From Candidatus Saccharibacteria bacterium RIFCSPHIGHO2_12_FULL_49_19 (lineage in GTDB: Bacteria; Patescibacteriota; Saccharimonadia; Saccharimonadales; UBA10212), in the NCBI GenBank assembly GCA_001788565.1, contig MGCX01000037.1:1-35238 (forward strand): a DNA stretch of 35,238 nt. Direction: 5' to 3'. The notes beneath the pieces were generated by a model. The model searched no databases. It was not told where the DNA came from and worked only from the letters and a program-made list of their open reading frames with translations. How positions within the stretch are numbered: position 1 is the first letter of the stretch; each line of letters starts with the position of its first letter. Below, in pieces: positions 1-6,975 of the stretch. Both the position numbers and the translations under genes were made by a program.

Positions 1-382
1 TATAGTCACCGGGGTTGAATCCAGAGTTTGAGGATTGGGAGATTGGAAACTTCACACAGTTGTTGCCCTGGCAGGAATAGTAGGCGTCGCTGGTGTAAAT
101 GATTTCTATCTGCTGGCCGCCGCTGGTTGCAATGTAACGGGTATTTCCTTGGTCATCGTGCTCAAGCATTGCCGATTGAGTGCCGTCCACACTGATAGTT
201 GCTGTGAACTCTAAGCCCTCGGTGGAAGCCGGGCCGAAAGTGTTGTTGCCGGTGTCAGTACTATTTTGTGATGACTGCTGTTGGCTGTCCGAATCATCAT
301 CCTTAGTCAGCATATAAGCCGCTCCGCCACCGACTACCACCACCGCCGCCACGATTACTCCTATTAATAACGGTCTACTCAT
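1..382 (-). CDS. Membrane-anchored hypothetical protein (3' end cut by window edge)
   Basis: The frame is open from ATG at 382 to the left edge, giving 127 codons without a stop. The product starts MSRPLL, followed by one hydrophobic helix (residues about 5-24, Ile/Val/Ala/Gly rich). A Ser/Gln/Asp/Asn-rich linker comes next, then a domain with two Cys (SCQGNNC) near residue 105. This is a signal anchor with an extracytoplasmic domain of unknown function. An AAAGGAG Shine-Dalgarno site lies 6-7 nt before the ATG. The gene lies just downstream of RNase J on the same strand but has a promoter-like sequence of its own. No family is recognised; the anchor-linker-domain layout resembles the proteins at 12833-13429 and 28665-29276. 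Confidence 0.75.
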   Translation of the reverse strand, partial: MSRPLLIGVIVAAVVVVGGGAAYMLTKDDDSDSQQQSSQNSTDTGNNTFGPASTEGLEFTATISVDGTQSAMLEHDDQGNTRYIATSGGQQIEIIYTSDAYYSCQGNNCVKFPISQSSNSGFNPGDY

Positions 383-406
383 CCCAAAACTCCTTTATAT
401 ATCGGT

Positions 407-436
407 ATTGTACAGCCAACAAAACGCTCACGCCAA
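407..436 (-). promoter_or_regulatory. Possible promoter for the anchored protein
   Basis: On the minus strand TTGGCG (431-436) and TACAAT (407-412) are separated by 18 bp, upstream of the SD and ATG at 382. The -35 matches consensus at 4 of 6 positions and the -10 at 5 of 6. Prediction only. Confidence 0.4.
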
Positions 437-437
437 A

Positions 438-2546
438 CTAGTCAACTCTGGCGTCTTGGTTTAGTAGGCGTTGGCGCATCTGCGCAAACCGCCTCTGCTG
501 CTCCAAAGCCAGCTCTTCCGGTGTTTTCTTAGCTACTTCCTCACCGTTGGTAGCCGTGGTCGTACCCTGCTTGGCCGGCCGGCCGCCAATGACGTTGACT
601 ACCGGGATGACAATCGGGCTGCGCTGTGTCTGCTCGTACAAGAAATGCGTAACGTAATCTTTAAGCTCGGCTTTAAAGCGGTCCAAGTCCACTCGTTTGT
701 AACGCTGAGCCACCGCCCGGCGAAGTTCGTTTCTAAAGGCATTCATCAGCTCCTCATTGTCTTTCATGTAGATGAAGCCGCGGCTGATGATATCCGGACT
801 GGTCAGTAGTGAGCCGCTCTTTTTATCGATAGTCAAAATCACCGCTACCAGGCCCTCTTCGGCCAGCAGTACCCGGTCCTTGACCACGATGGACGAGACA
901 ATCGCCCCGGTTTGGTCCACCAAAATAGTACCGTGCGGCACTTCGCCGGTAACCGCCATCTTGCCACTGGTTACAGTGACAATATTACCGTTCTCCGCAT
1001 TCAGCAAATTAGACCGCGGTATACCGGCCTCAATCGCCACACCAATGTGATATTTCTTGGCCGTGTAGTCGCCGTAAATCGGCAGGAAAAGCTTGGGCCT
1101 ACACATTTCAATCATCTCGCGGAACTCATCCATACTACCGTGCCCCGAGACATGCAGGGGGCCGCAGTTATCTACCTCGTGGCTCTCATGACGGAAGACA
1201 TGCACCCCTTTGCGCAGTAAATCATCCAACATCGAGCGAATCAGGGCATCGTTGCCGCTGTAAGGAATCGGTGTGCTGGACAGTACTACGGTATCCTGTT
1301 CTTTGAGTGAGATATATTTGTGGTCGCCCAGGCTCATGCGCTGCAGCGCCGAGTTGGGCTCGCCCTGAGAACCGGTACAGACCACGATGACCTGCTGGTC
1401 TTTGAGTTTGGGTACATCAGCGATAGATACAAATGTACCTTTAGGGATCTTCATGTAGCCGTTGCGGACCGACATCTCCAGAGTACTAATCATACTGCGC
1501 CCATCCAGGGCAATCTTACGATTATGTTTGACAGCGGCATTGACCAGCATCTGGATGCGGTTAACGTTGGTAGAGAAGATAGCCACAAATACCCTGCCGG
1601 GGGCTTGTTCCATAATATCTATGAAGCTTTGTTCGAGCGTGCTCTCCGATGGAGTGCGGCCCGGGCGATCGGAAGTTGTAGACTCGCTCATTAGCAGCAA
1701 CACCCCTTCTTTACCGAGCTGTCTTAGCCGATCGGTGTCGGTCTTTTCATGCTGCAGGGGGTTGGGATCCAGACGAAAATCGCCGGTGTTGATCAATCGC
1801 CCCACCGGTGTATCAATTACCACAGAGTTACTACCCGGGATAGAGTGCGTCACCCGCACCAGCTCAATAAAGAACTCGCCAACTTTGAGCCGCTCGTGAT
1901 TATCATCGTTCATTATCACGGTTTTAAGTTCAAAGCCATCAGGCATTGGCAGACCAAAGTTTTCAAATATTTCCTCGACCCGGCCGATGGTGAAGCGGCT
2001 GCCATACACCGGCACTCCCGGATATTTAGGTAAAATGTGCGGCAAACCGCCGATGTGATCCAAATGCCCATGGGTCATCACAAAACCCCTTATTTTGGAT
2101 TGGATTTGGTCTAGATAGGTGGTATCGGCCACGCCATAGTTAATGCCCGGCAAGTCAACGCTTAAGTCGTTGCCGCAGTCAATCACGATGGCGTCTTTGC
2201 CGTACTCAATGACCATCATGTTTTTAGAACCGCCTCCGTCCATGCCACCCAAGCCGATGATTCTCAGCTCAGGGCCGGTGTCCAAGACATTGGCTCTCCG
2301 CTTTGGCGCAGTTGCCTTGTCGCCATTGCTCTTAGCATCGCTATACTGGGCGGCTACCCGGTTAGCATCACCCACTGCTCTTTTTTGGGCACGCAAAGCC
2401 GCTCCACGGCTTACATTCCTCCCAGTTGACGTAACTAGCGACCGGCCTTTAGCTGGTCGCCTCGGCTGGTTGCCATCGCCTCGTTGGCCTTGCCTACCGG
2501 CAGGCAGGCGGTTGGCATTCCGTTTAATATTAGGGTTGTTATTCAT
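438..2546 (-). CDS. rnj: Ribonuclease J
   Basis: Metallo-beta-lactamase/beta-CASP ribonuclease with 5'-3' exo- and endonuclease activity in mRNA decay and RNA maturation in the cytosol. The 702-aa product has a basic, low-complexity N-terminal extension of about 90 residues, then the core starting at PELRIIGLGG. The metal motif THGHLDHIGG is at residues 158-167, with further motifs SESTTSDRPG and SGHGSMDE. The C-terminal part ends in a charged tail. It is longer than typical RNase J (about 555 aa) mainly because of the extension, which contains LPAGRQG encoded by a short palindromic repeat (2490-2511). It lies 35 nt after the UDG gene on the same strand. Having PNPase and RNase J together fits a Gram-positive-like RNA decay machinery. 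Start chosen at the first ATG; an AAAGGAAAG stretch precedes it. Confidence 0.95.
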   Translation of the reverse strand: MNNNPNIKRNANRLPAGRQGQRGDGNQPRRPAKGRSLVTSTGRNVSRGAALRAQKRAVGDANRVAAQYSDAKSNGDKATAPKRRANVLDTGPELRIIGLGGMDGGGSKNMMVIEYGKDAIVIDCGNDLSVDLPGINYGVADTTYLDQIQSKIRGFVMTHGHLDHIGGLPHILPKYPGVPVYGSRFTIGRVEEIFENFGLPMPDGFELKTVIMNDDNHERLKVGEFFIELVRVTHSIPGSNSVVIDTPVGRLINTGDFRLDPNPLQHEKTDTDRLRQLGKEGVLLLMSESTTSDRPGRTPSESTLEQSFIDIMEQAPGRVFVAIFSTNVNRIQMLVNAAVKHNRKIALDGRSMISTLEMSVRNGYMKIPKGTFVSIADVPKLKDQQVIVVCTGSQGEPNSALQRMSLGDHKYISLKEQDTVVLSSTPIPYSGNDALIRSMLDDLLRKGVHVFRHESHEVDNCGPLHVSGHGSMDEFREMIEMCRPKLFLPIYGDYTAKKYHIGVAIEAGIPRSNLLNAENGNIVTVTSGKMAVTGEVPHGTILVDQTGAIVSSIVVKDRVLLAEEGLVAVILTIDKKSGSLLTSPDIISRGFIYMKDNEELMNAFRNELRRAVAQRYKRVDLDRFKAELKDYVTHFLYEQTQRSPIVIPVVNVIGGRPAKQGTTTATNGEEVAKKTPEELALEQQRRFAQMRQRLLNQDARVD
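2490..2511. repeat. TGCCT-CCGG-AGGCA palindromic repeat inside RNase J
   Basis: TGCCTACCGGCAGGCA is a short palindrome (arms TGCCT/AGGCA, CCGG near the centre) lying in frame in the unstructured N-terminus of RNase J, where it encodes LPAGRQG. A close relative lies at 7791-7814 in the DHH protein. Confidence 0.6.
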
Positions 2547-2581
2547 TGTTAGTTAATTTCTTTCCTTTCATGACCCGGTCT

Positions 2582-3250
2582 TTAAGCCAGGTTGTCAAAA
2601 ATTGTTCTTTGAGTTGCGCTAGGTCGGGACGGACTTTTCTGAAGCGCCGGCTGAGCCTCGTCTAGCTCCAAGCTTTCTTTAGGCTTCTGCGTTATTTGCG
2701 CTAAGATCTGCGGGATCCGGGCAAAATCAGAAGTTATGACTGTGCGCATTCCGCCGTTATACAGCGCCGCCGCCGGATGAAACAGGGGGAGATAAACCCA
2801 GCCGCGCAGGCGCTTGGGTTGGCCGTGAGCCTTGCTAATTTGAAGTCCCGGCAGGAAGCACTCCATACTGTGGCGGCCAAGTAACACCACTAGTTTGGGA
2901 CGAATCACTTCCAGCTGGGTCTTTAAATATGGTAAAAATTCAGCTTTTTCATCTGGCAAAGGGTCACGATTGTCCGGCGGCCGGTATTTGACGATATTAG
3001 TGATATAAACGTCTTTTCGATGCAGACCGATACCAGCCAGCAGTTCATCCAAAAACTTGCCGGCGGCACCGACGAACGGCAAGCCTTGCTCATCCTCATT
3101 CTTGCCCGGCGCTTCGCCGATAAAAACCAGCTCGGCCTCAGCGCTGCCGTCGCTATAAACCAACTGGGTAGCGCCAGCCGCTAGCTCCGGACAAACCCTG
3201 TCGGCGATTATATCGGCCTTGATCTTATCTAGTTGCTCGGCTTTTGTCAT
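2582..3250 (-). CDS. Family-4-type uracil-DNA glycosylase lacking Fe-S cysteines
   Basis: DNA repair enzyme that removes uracil from DNA. The 222-aa product has the family-4 motif GEAPGKNEDEQG (residues 45-56), the middle signature TNIVKYRPPDNRDPLPDE and the C-terminal FHPAA. Family-4 enzymes bind a 4Fe-4S cluster through four Cys. Here the third and fourth positions are Tyr89 (VKYRPP instead of VKCRPP) and Phe105, and only one N-terminal Cys (Cys20) remains of the CxxC pair. Start set at ATG 3250, giving a 4-nt ATGA overlap with the upstream gene; the longer frame reaching 3337 would run inside that gene. The C-terminus is a Ser/Pro/Gln-rich tail. Confidence 0.88.
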   Translation of the reverse strand: MTKAEQLDKIKADIIADRVCPELAAGATQLVYSDGSAEAELVFIGEAPGKNEDEQGLPFVGAAGKFLDELLAGIGLHRKDVYITNIVKYRPPDNRDPLPDEKAEFLPYLKTQLEVIRPKLVVLLGRHSMECFLPGLQISKAHGQPKRLRGWVYLPLFHPAAALYNGGMRTVITSDFARIPQILAQITQKPKESLELDEAQPALQKSPSRPSATQRTIFDNLA

Positions 3251-3459
3251 CGTACTCTTGTATATAAAGCTTTGGCGCTGCGTTTGGCTTGCGCGAAGGC
3301 CCAAACCAAAAAACCGATAGCCAAGCCATATTGCCAAAGGGCTCCACTATCGATGGCCAGACTGGCAAACCCGTAAGCAATGCCGGCTAGCGCCAGAGCT
3401 ACTACGCCCCTGACCCACCATCTCTCAATTAGTTTTTGCTCGCTTGATTCTTTAGCCAT
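3247..3459 (-). CDS. Small two-helix membrane protein
   Basis: 70 aa with two predicted membrane helices (about residues 17-36 and 42-57), a charged N-terminus (MAKESSEQK) and a basic C-terminus (KRSAKALYTRVR). AAAGGG lies about 6 nt before the ATG. It overlaps the UDG start by 4 nt (ATGA) and follows the next small membrane gene after 2 nt, so the pair and the UDG should be translated from one mRNA. No family recognised. The helices, tight coupling and SD support a real gene. Confidence 0.7.
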   Translation of the reverse strand: MAKESSEQKLIERWWVRGVVALALAGIAYGFASLAIDSGALWQYGLAIGFLVWAFAQAKRSAKALYTRVR

Positions 3460-3461
3460 TA

Positions 3462-3650
3462 TTAACCCTTTCTAGATTCCTTCCCTCTCCGATAAAACCA
3501 CATCAGCACGCCAGCCAATATCGCAATCAGAGTAGCTATAAGCCAAGCTTTTTCAGAGCCTGTCTTAACCCATAAGACGTTTCCAATAATTATTCCAAAT
3601 ACTACACCGCTAAGCCAAATGCCCAGCTCTGAATTAAGAAATTTCATCAT
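3462..3650 (-). CDS. Small two-helix membrane protein
   Basis: 62 aa from ATG 3650. Two hydrophobic segments separated by a short charged loop (KTGSEKA) and a basic tail (YRRGKESRKG) indicate a two-helix inner-membrane protein. A GTG six nt upstream is in frame, but it overlaps the AGGAG ribosome site; AGGAG is spaced 5 nt from the ATG chosen here. The SD is embedded in the pnp stop region (pnp ends at 3661), so translation is probably coupled to pnp. Function unknown. Confidence 0.7.
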   Translation of the reverse strand: MMKFLNSELGIWLSGVVFGIIIGNVLWVKTGSEKAWLIATLIAILAGVLMWFYRRGKESRKG

Positions 3651-3660
3651 CTTCACTCCT

Positions 3661-5793
3661 TTATTTAGCCATCTCCCGGGCAGCCGCTTTCATACTTAGC
3701 TGCAGCCGTCCCCGGTCGTCAACAGCCACTAATTTGACCGTTACCCTGTCGCCTTCTTTGACGACGTCGCTGGGTTTTTCCACCCTTTCTTCTTTCATTT
3801 CCGAGACATGCACCAAACCCTCTTTGCCCGGCAAAATTTCTACGAATGCTCCGAAATCGAGTACTGAAACTACCCGACAATCCTCGTATATTCTGCCGAC
3901 TTCCGGCTCTTCGGTTAGAGTCCGGATAAACTGGATGGCGGCATCTATACTGCGCTTGTCGGGACTGGCGATCATGACTGTACCATCATCTTTGATATCT
4001 ATCTCGGCACCGGTTTCGGCGATGATTTTATTGATAGTCTCGCCGCCCTTGCCGATAACTTCGCGGATTTTCTCGGGGTTGATGGTGATAGCCTCAACGC
4101 GCGGCGCGTGCGGGCTCATCTCGGCCCTGGGTTTGGGAATAACTTCCAGCATGTGACGCAAAATCTCCGCGCGGCCTTCCTTAGATTGCTCCAGGGCTTG
4201 CTTCAAGGTCTCTACGGGCAAGCCGTGAACCTTCATGTCCATTTGCAGAGCCGTAACCCCCTTTTCGGTGCCGGCTACCTTAAAGTCCATATCTCCGGCA
4301 AAATCCTCGGCGTCGGCGATATCTGACATAATGATTGATTTTTTGCCGTCGGTCATCAGTCCCATAGCAATCCCGGAAACTGGGGCCGAAATCGGCACCC
4401 CGGCGTCCATCAAAGCCATGCACGATGAGCAGGTCGCCGCCATGGAGGTTGAACCGTTTTGGCTCATTATCTCGGTCACTGAGCGGATGGTGTACGGAAA
4501 ATCGGCTTCCGCCGGCAGAACCGGCATCAACGCGCGCTCGGCCAGATAACCGTGGCCGATCTCACGGCGACCCGGCGAGCCTAAGCGGCGGACTTCGCCG
4601 ACGGTGTAACCGGGCGCATTGTAGTGATGCAAAAAGCGGCGTTCGCCCTCGCGCTCCATGGTGTCAACCATCTGTGCATAGCTTAAGGGGGCCAGAGTGA
4701 TGATATTCATTGCCTGGGTGACACCTCTGGTGAACAGGCTGGAGCCGTGCGCCCGAGGTAAAAAGCCGACTTCAGAGGACAATGGGCGGATTTCGGTTAG
4801 AGCTCGGCCGTCCGGACGGACGCTCTCTGCCAAAATGCCTTCACGGACATCTTTATGAACGGCCGTGTCAAAGGCTTCGTCGTAATCAGCTTTAGCGGAT
4901 TCAAATTCTTCTTCGCCGACTTTACCCCTGAAATGCTCGTGCATTTTGTGGCGCAGGTCAGACACCAGATCATTTCGTTCCGGGTACGGCGCTCGTAAGT
5001 TCTTGCCCAGCTTGTCTTTGACCCAGTCGTTAACGTTCTTTGTTACAGCCTCGTCCGGCAGCAGTAGTTCATACTGTTGCGGCTGCGCGCCAACTTTTTT
5101 GGCCAGATCCTCCTGCAGTTTTATCGCCGGCTGGATCGCTTTATGGGCAAAGTCCAGAGCTTTGACAATCTGCTGCTCACTGACTTCGCGGGCTCCGGCC
5201 TCGACCATCATGATGGCGCTCCGAGTGCCGGCCACCACCAAATCCAGCTCGCCTTCATCCAGCTCTTGCAGCGTTAAAAAGGCCTCGGGTTTGCCGTCTT
5301 TTAGTCCTACTCGCGCGCCGGCCACCGGACCCTCAAAAGGCACACCGGTTAATGTGAAAGCGGCGCTCATGGCAATCATAGCAATTGAATCGGGGCGGAA
5401 GTTAGGGTCCATGCTCAAAACAGTGGCCACACCCTGGACCTCATGCCGGTAGCCCTTGGGCCACAGCGGCCGAATGGGGCGGTCAATCAGCCGGCCGATC
5501 AGTACGGCCTCGTCGCTGGGACGGCCTTCGCGTTTGATAAAGCGGCTGCCGCTTATCTTGCCAGCGGCATAAAATTTTTCTTCATAGTCAATAGACAACG
5601 GAAAATAATCCAGCCCTTTAACCGTCTCCGGACTGACCATAGCCGTGCCCATCACCACCGTGTCACCGTAGCGGGCCAGCACGCTGGCGCTGGTTCTAAA
5701 TCCCACGCGATTTACTTCCAACGTCAAAGGCTTGCCGCAAAAATCAGCGGTAACCGATGTTATTTTCTTCCCAAAGGGATTAATCGTACTCAT
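3661..5793 (-). CDS. pnp: Polynucleotide phosphorylase (PNPase)
   Basis: Phosphorolytic 3'-5' exoribonuclease and degradosome component acting in the cytosol. The 710-aa length is normal. Order of domains: first RNase PH domain (residues about 10-140, with FYAAGKISGSRFIKREGRPS), an all-alpha linker, second RNase PH domain with GHGYLAERAL and the active-site region around FPYTIRSVTEIMSQNGSTS and SDIADAEDFAGDMDFKVAGT, a KH domain (EKIREVIGKGGETINKI) and a C-terminal S1 domain (VGRIYEDCRVVSVLDFGAFV). It lies directly downstream of rpsO as in most bacteria. The 146-nt gap before it holds degenerate 7-bp repeats and a foldable leader (5815-5864), a possible site for autocontrol as known for other pnp genes. 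Confidence 0.97.
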   Translation of the reverse strand: MSTINPFGKKITSVTADFCGKPLTLEVNRVGFRTSASVLARYGDTVVMGTAMVSPETVKGLDYFPLSIDYEEKFYAAGKISGSRFIKREGRPSDEAVLIGRLIDRPIRPLWPKGYRHEVQGVATVLSMDPNFRPDSIAMIAMSAAFTLTGVPFEGPVAGARVGLKDGKPEAFLTLQELDEGELDLVVAGTRSAIMMVEAGAREVSEQQIVKALDFAHKAIQPAIKLQEDLAKKVGAQPQQYELLLPDEAVTKNVNDWVKDKLGKNLRAPYPERNDLVSDLRHKMHEHFRGKVGEEEFESAKADYDEAFDTAVHKDVREGILAESVRPDGRALTEIRPLSSEVGFLPRAHGSSLFTRGVTQAMNIITLAPLSYAQMVDTMEREGERRFLHHYNAPGYTVGEVRRLGSPGRREIGHGYLAERALMPVLPAEADFPYTIRSVTEIMSQNGSTSMAATCSSCMALMDAGVPISAPVSGIAMGLMTDGKKSIIMSDIADAEDFAGDMDFKVAGTEKGVTALQMDMKVHGLPVETLKQALEQSKEGRAEILRHMLEVIPKPRAEMSPHAPRVEAITINPEKIREVIGKGGETINKIIAETGAEIDIKDDGTVMIASPDKRSIDAAIQFIRTLTEEPEVGRIYEDCRVVSVLDFGAFVEILPGKEGLVHVSEMKEERVEKPSDVVKEGDRVTVKLVAVDDRGRLQLSMKAAAREMAK

Positions 5794-5814
5794 AGTGTTT
5801 ATTACCTATTTCTA

Positions 5815-5864
5815 GTAGGTAACGAGGTTCAACCCGCCTTTAGCGGACTGTTTCCGTCACCTAC
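5815..5864 (-). promoter_or_regulatory. Structured leader just upstream of pnp
   Basis: CGTCACCTAC (5855-5864) and GTAGGTAACG (5815-5824) pair over 10 bp with one G-U in the minus-strand RNA, enclosing a small inner hairpin (CCGC/GCGG). The structure ends 21 nt before the pnp ATG. Known pnp leaders in other bacteria fold and are used for autoregulation; that this one does the same is inference. Confidence 0.45.
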
Positions 5865-5888
5865 AGATTATTTAATGATGCTAGAACT

Positions 5889-5957
5889 TTTTAGATTCTA
5901 GATTTTGGACATTATTTTCTAACGTCCAGCGTCCAACATCTAACGTCTAATACCTAG
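5889..5957. repeat. Degenerate 7-bp tandem repeat between rpsO and pnp
   Basis: About ten units in near-perfect 7-bp register, for example TTTTAGA, TTCTAGA, TTTTGGA, then TTCTAAC, GTCCAGC, GTCCAAC, ATCTAAC, GTCTAAT. The right end includes the rpsO stop and its last codons. The same architecture with other unit sequences recurs at 6419-6453, 6798-6867, 11732-11766, 12299-12402, 19830-19857 and 23160-23194. Confidence 0.7.
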
Positions 5958-6200
5958 TTCTTTGATTAGCTTGAGGTATTCGTCTCCATCTTTCTCGGCG
6001 ATGTACTTCAGCAGTTTCTTACGCTTGCCAACCAGCTGCAGCAAACCGCGCCGAGCCATGTGATCCTTCTTGTTAGTTTTCAAATGGGCAGTCAGCTCGT
6101 TGATACGCGCCGTCATAGCGGCAACCTGTACAGGTGCCGAACCAGTGTCGGCTTTGGCTGGACTGGAAGCAGTCTTCGCCTTTTCTTCAGCTGTTACCAT
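5940..6200 (-). CDS. rpsO: 30S ribosomal protein S15
   Basis: 86 aa. Binds the central domain of 16S rRNA early in 30S assembly. The family core is clear: [42 protein letters not shown] and the terminal LGIRR (each quoted in part). The N-terminus has an extra Ala/Lys-rich stretch. Gene order truB-rpsO-pnp is conserved across bacteria. No SD is seen before the ATG. A good promoter sits at 6213-6241, inside the end of truB, giving a leader of only about 6 nt. Confidence 0.97.
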   Translation of the reverse strand: MVTAEEKAKTASSPAKADTGSAPVQVAAMTARINELTAHLKTNKKDHMARRGLLQLVGKRKKLLKYIAEKDGDEYLKLIKELGIRR

Positions 6201-6212
6201 CTGTTGGAGCTA

Positions 6213-6241
6213 ATTCTAGCAAATCTTCTACTATTTGGCAA
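6213..6241 (-). promoter_or_regulatory. Promoter of rpsO
   Basis: On the minus strand TTGCCA (6236-6241, 5/6 match), a 17-bp spacer, then TAGAAT (6213-6218, 5/6) preceded by TGC, which makes an extended -10. Expected transcription start is about 6 nt before the rpsO ATG. Confidence 0.65.
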
Positions 6242-6950
6242 GGTGTTCTAAGAGGTCACTATCCAAAGAAACAGCTTGATTAACACTATACTGCCCTACC
6301 TCTGTGCGGCGGAGGGCTGAGAGATAGGCGCCGGTGCCTAGCTTTTCACCGATATCCCCGGCCAAGGACCGAACGTACGTGCCGCTACTGACCTCTGTTA
6401 CAATCTTCAACTTAGGGTATCCATAACCTAGAACCTCTAACCTATAAACTTTCACCTGGCGTGGCTCCAATTTAACTTCTTTGCCCTGCCTCGCCAATTT
6501 ATAGGCTCTCTGGCCGCCGATTTTAACAGCGCTGTAGGCATGAGGAGTCTGCTCGATTTGCCCCTCAAACTGCCCCAAAACCTCTCTGATGGCCATTTCG
6601 GTCGGTTTTTGGCCGCTTTTTGGTGTTATTTCACCCTCAATATCCCCCGTTGTACTGGTTGCCCCCAAGGTAATTTCGGCCTCATAAGTCTTGTCCAATT
6701 TGCTAAACTCCTGCGCTCGTTTGGTATATGAGCCGACGACCAACACAAGCAAACCTGTCGCGAAGGGGTCCAGCGTGCCGGTATGCCCCACCTTGATAGG
6801 TTTTAGTTTATAGGTTTTAGTTTTTAGTTTTTCACTATCAACTACAAACTGACCACCATCAACTTGGTGGCGAAGTATCCTTCGCACCTTAGCCACAACG
6901 TCATGCGATGTCCAGCCAGCCGGCTTATCAACTAGAAGTATCCCGTCCAT
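6231..6950 (-). CDS. truB: tRNA pseudouridine-55 synthase TruB with in-frame repeat insertion
   Basis: Makes pseudouridine 55 in the T-loop of tRNAs. 239 aa. Motifs: GILLVDKPAGWTSHDVV at the N-terminus, GHTGTLDPFATG with catalytic Asp61, a Tyr-containing motif HAYSAVKIGGQRAYKLAR and SSGTYVRSLA. Between RRILRHQ and KVGHTG, where the family normally has few residues, there are about 23 extra residues (30-52) encoded by 7-bp tandem units (6798-6867). A second 7-bp tract (6419-6453) encodes part of the segment before the YVRSLA motif. TATAAT lies 7 nt before the ATG (6958-6963) and no SD is visible, so a leaderless mRNA is possible in addition to read-through from the upstream gene. Confidence 0.95.
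   Translation of the reverse strand: MDGILLVDKPAGWTSHDVVAKVRRILRHQVDGGQFVVDSEKLKTKTYKLKPIKVGHTGTLDPFATGLLVLVVGSYTKRAQEFSKLDKTYEAEITLGATSTTGDIEGEITPKSGQKPTEMAIREVLGQFEGQIEQTPHAYSAVKIGGQRAYKLARQGKEVKLEPRQVKVYRLEVLGYGYPKLKIVTEVSSGTYVRSLAGDIGEKLGTGAYLSALRRTEVGQYSVNQAVSLDSDLLEHLAK
6419..6453. repeat. 7-bp tandem units in the 3' part of truB
   Basis: Five units in register: ATCCATA, ACCTAGA, ACCTCTA, ACCTATA, AACTTTC. They are in frame and encode part of the segment around VYRLEVLGYG. Confidence 0.55.
6798..6867. repeat. 7-bp tandem repeat inserted in frame in truB
   Basis: Ten consecutive 7-bp units. The first five are AGGTTTT, AGTTTAT, AGGTTTT, AGTTTTT, AGTTTTT. The next five are CACTATC, AACTACA, AACTGAC, CACCATC, AACTTGG. 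They encode the extra residues just before the catalytic GHTGTLD motif of TruB. Confidence 0.7.
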
Positions 6951-6957
6951 AACCCAA

Positions 6958-6963
6958 ATTATA
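6958..6963 (-). promoter_or_regulatory. -10 element for truB
   Basis: Minus-strand TATAAT ends 7 nt before the truB ATG, so transcription would begin at or next to the start codon. No convincing -35. Confidence 0.4.
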
Positions 6964-6975
6964 AAGTAAAGAGCG

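Noticed and set aside
3251-3337. Upstream extension of the UDG gene
   Set aside because: It lies inside the coding sequence of the preceding small membrane protein; the ATGA overlap marks 3250 as the start.
3734-5901. Several plus-strand open frames opposite pnp
   Set aside because: Antisense shadows of a strongly conserved PNPase; composition and lack of start signals do not support genes.
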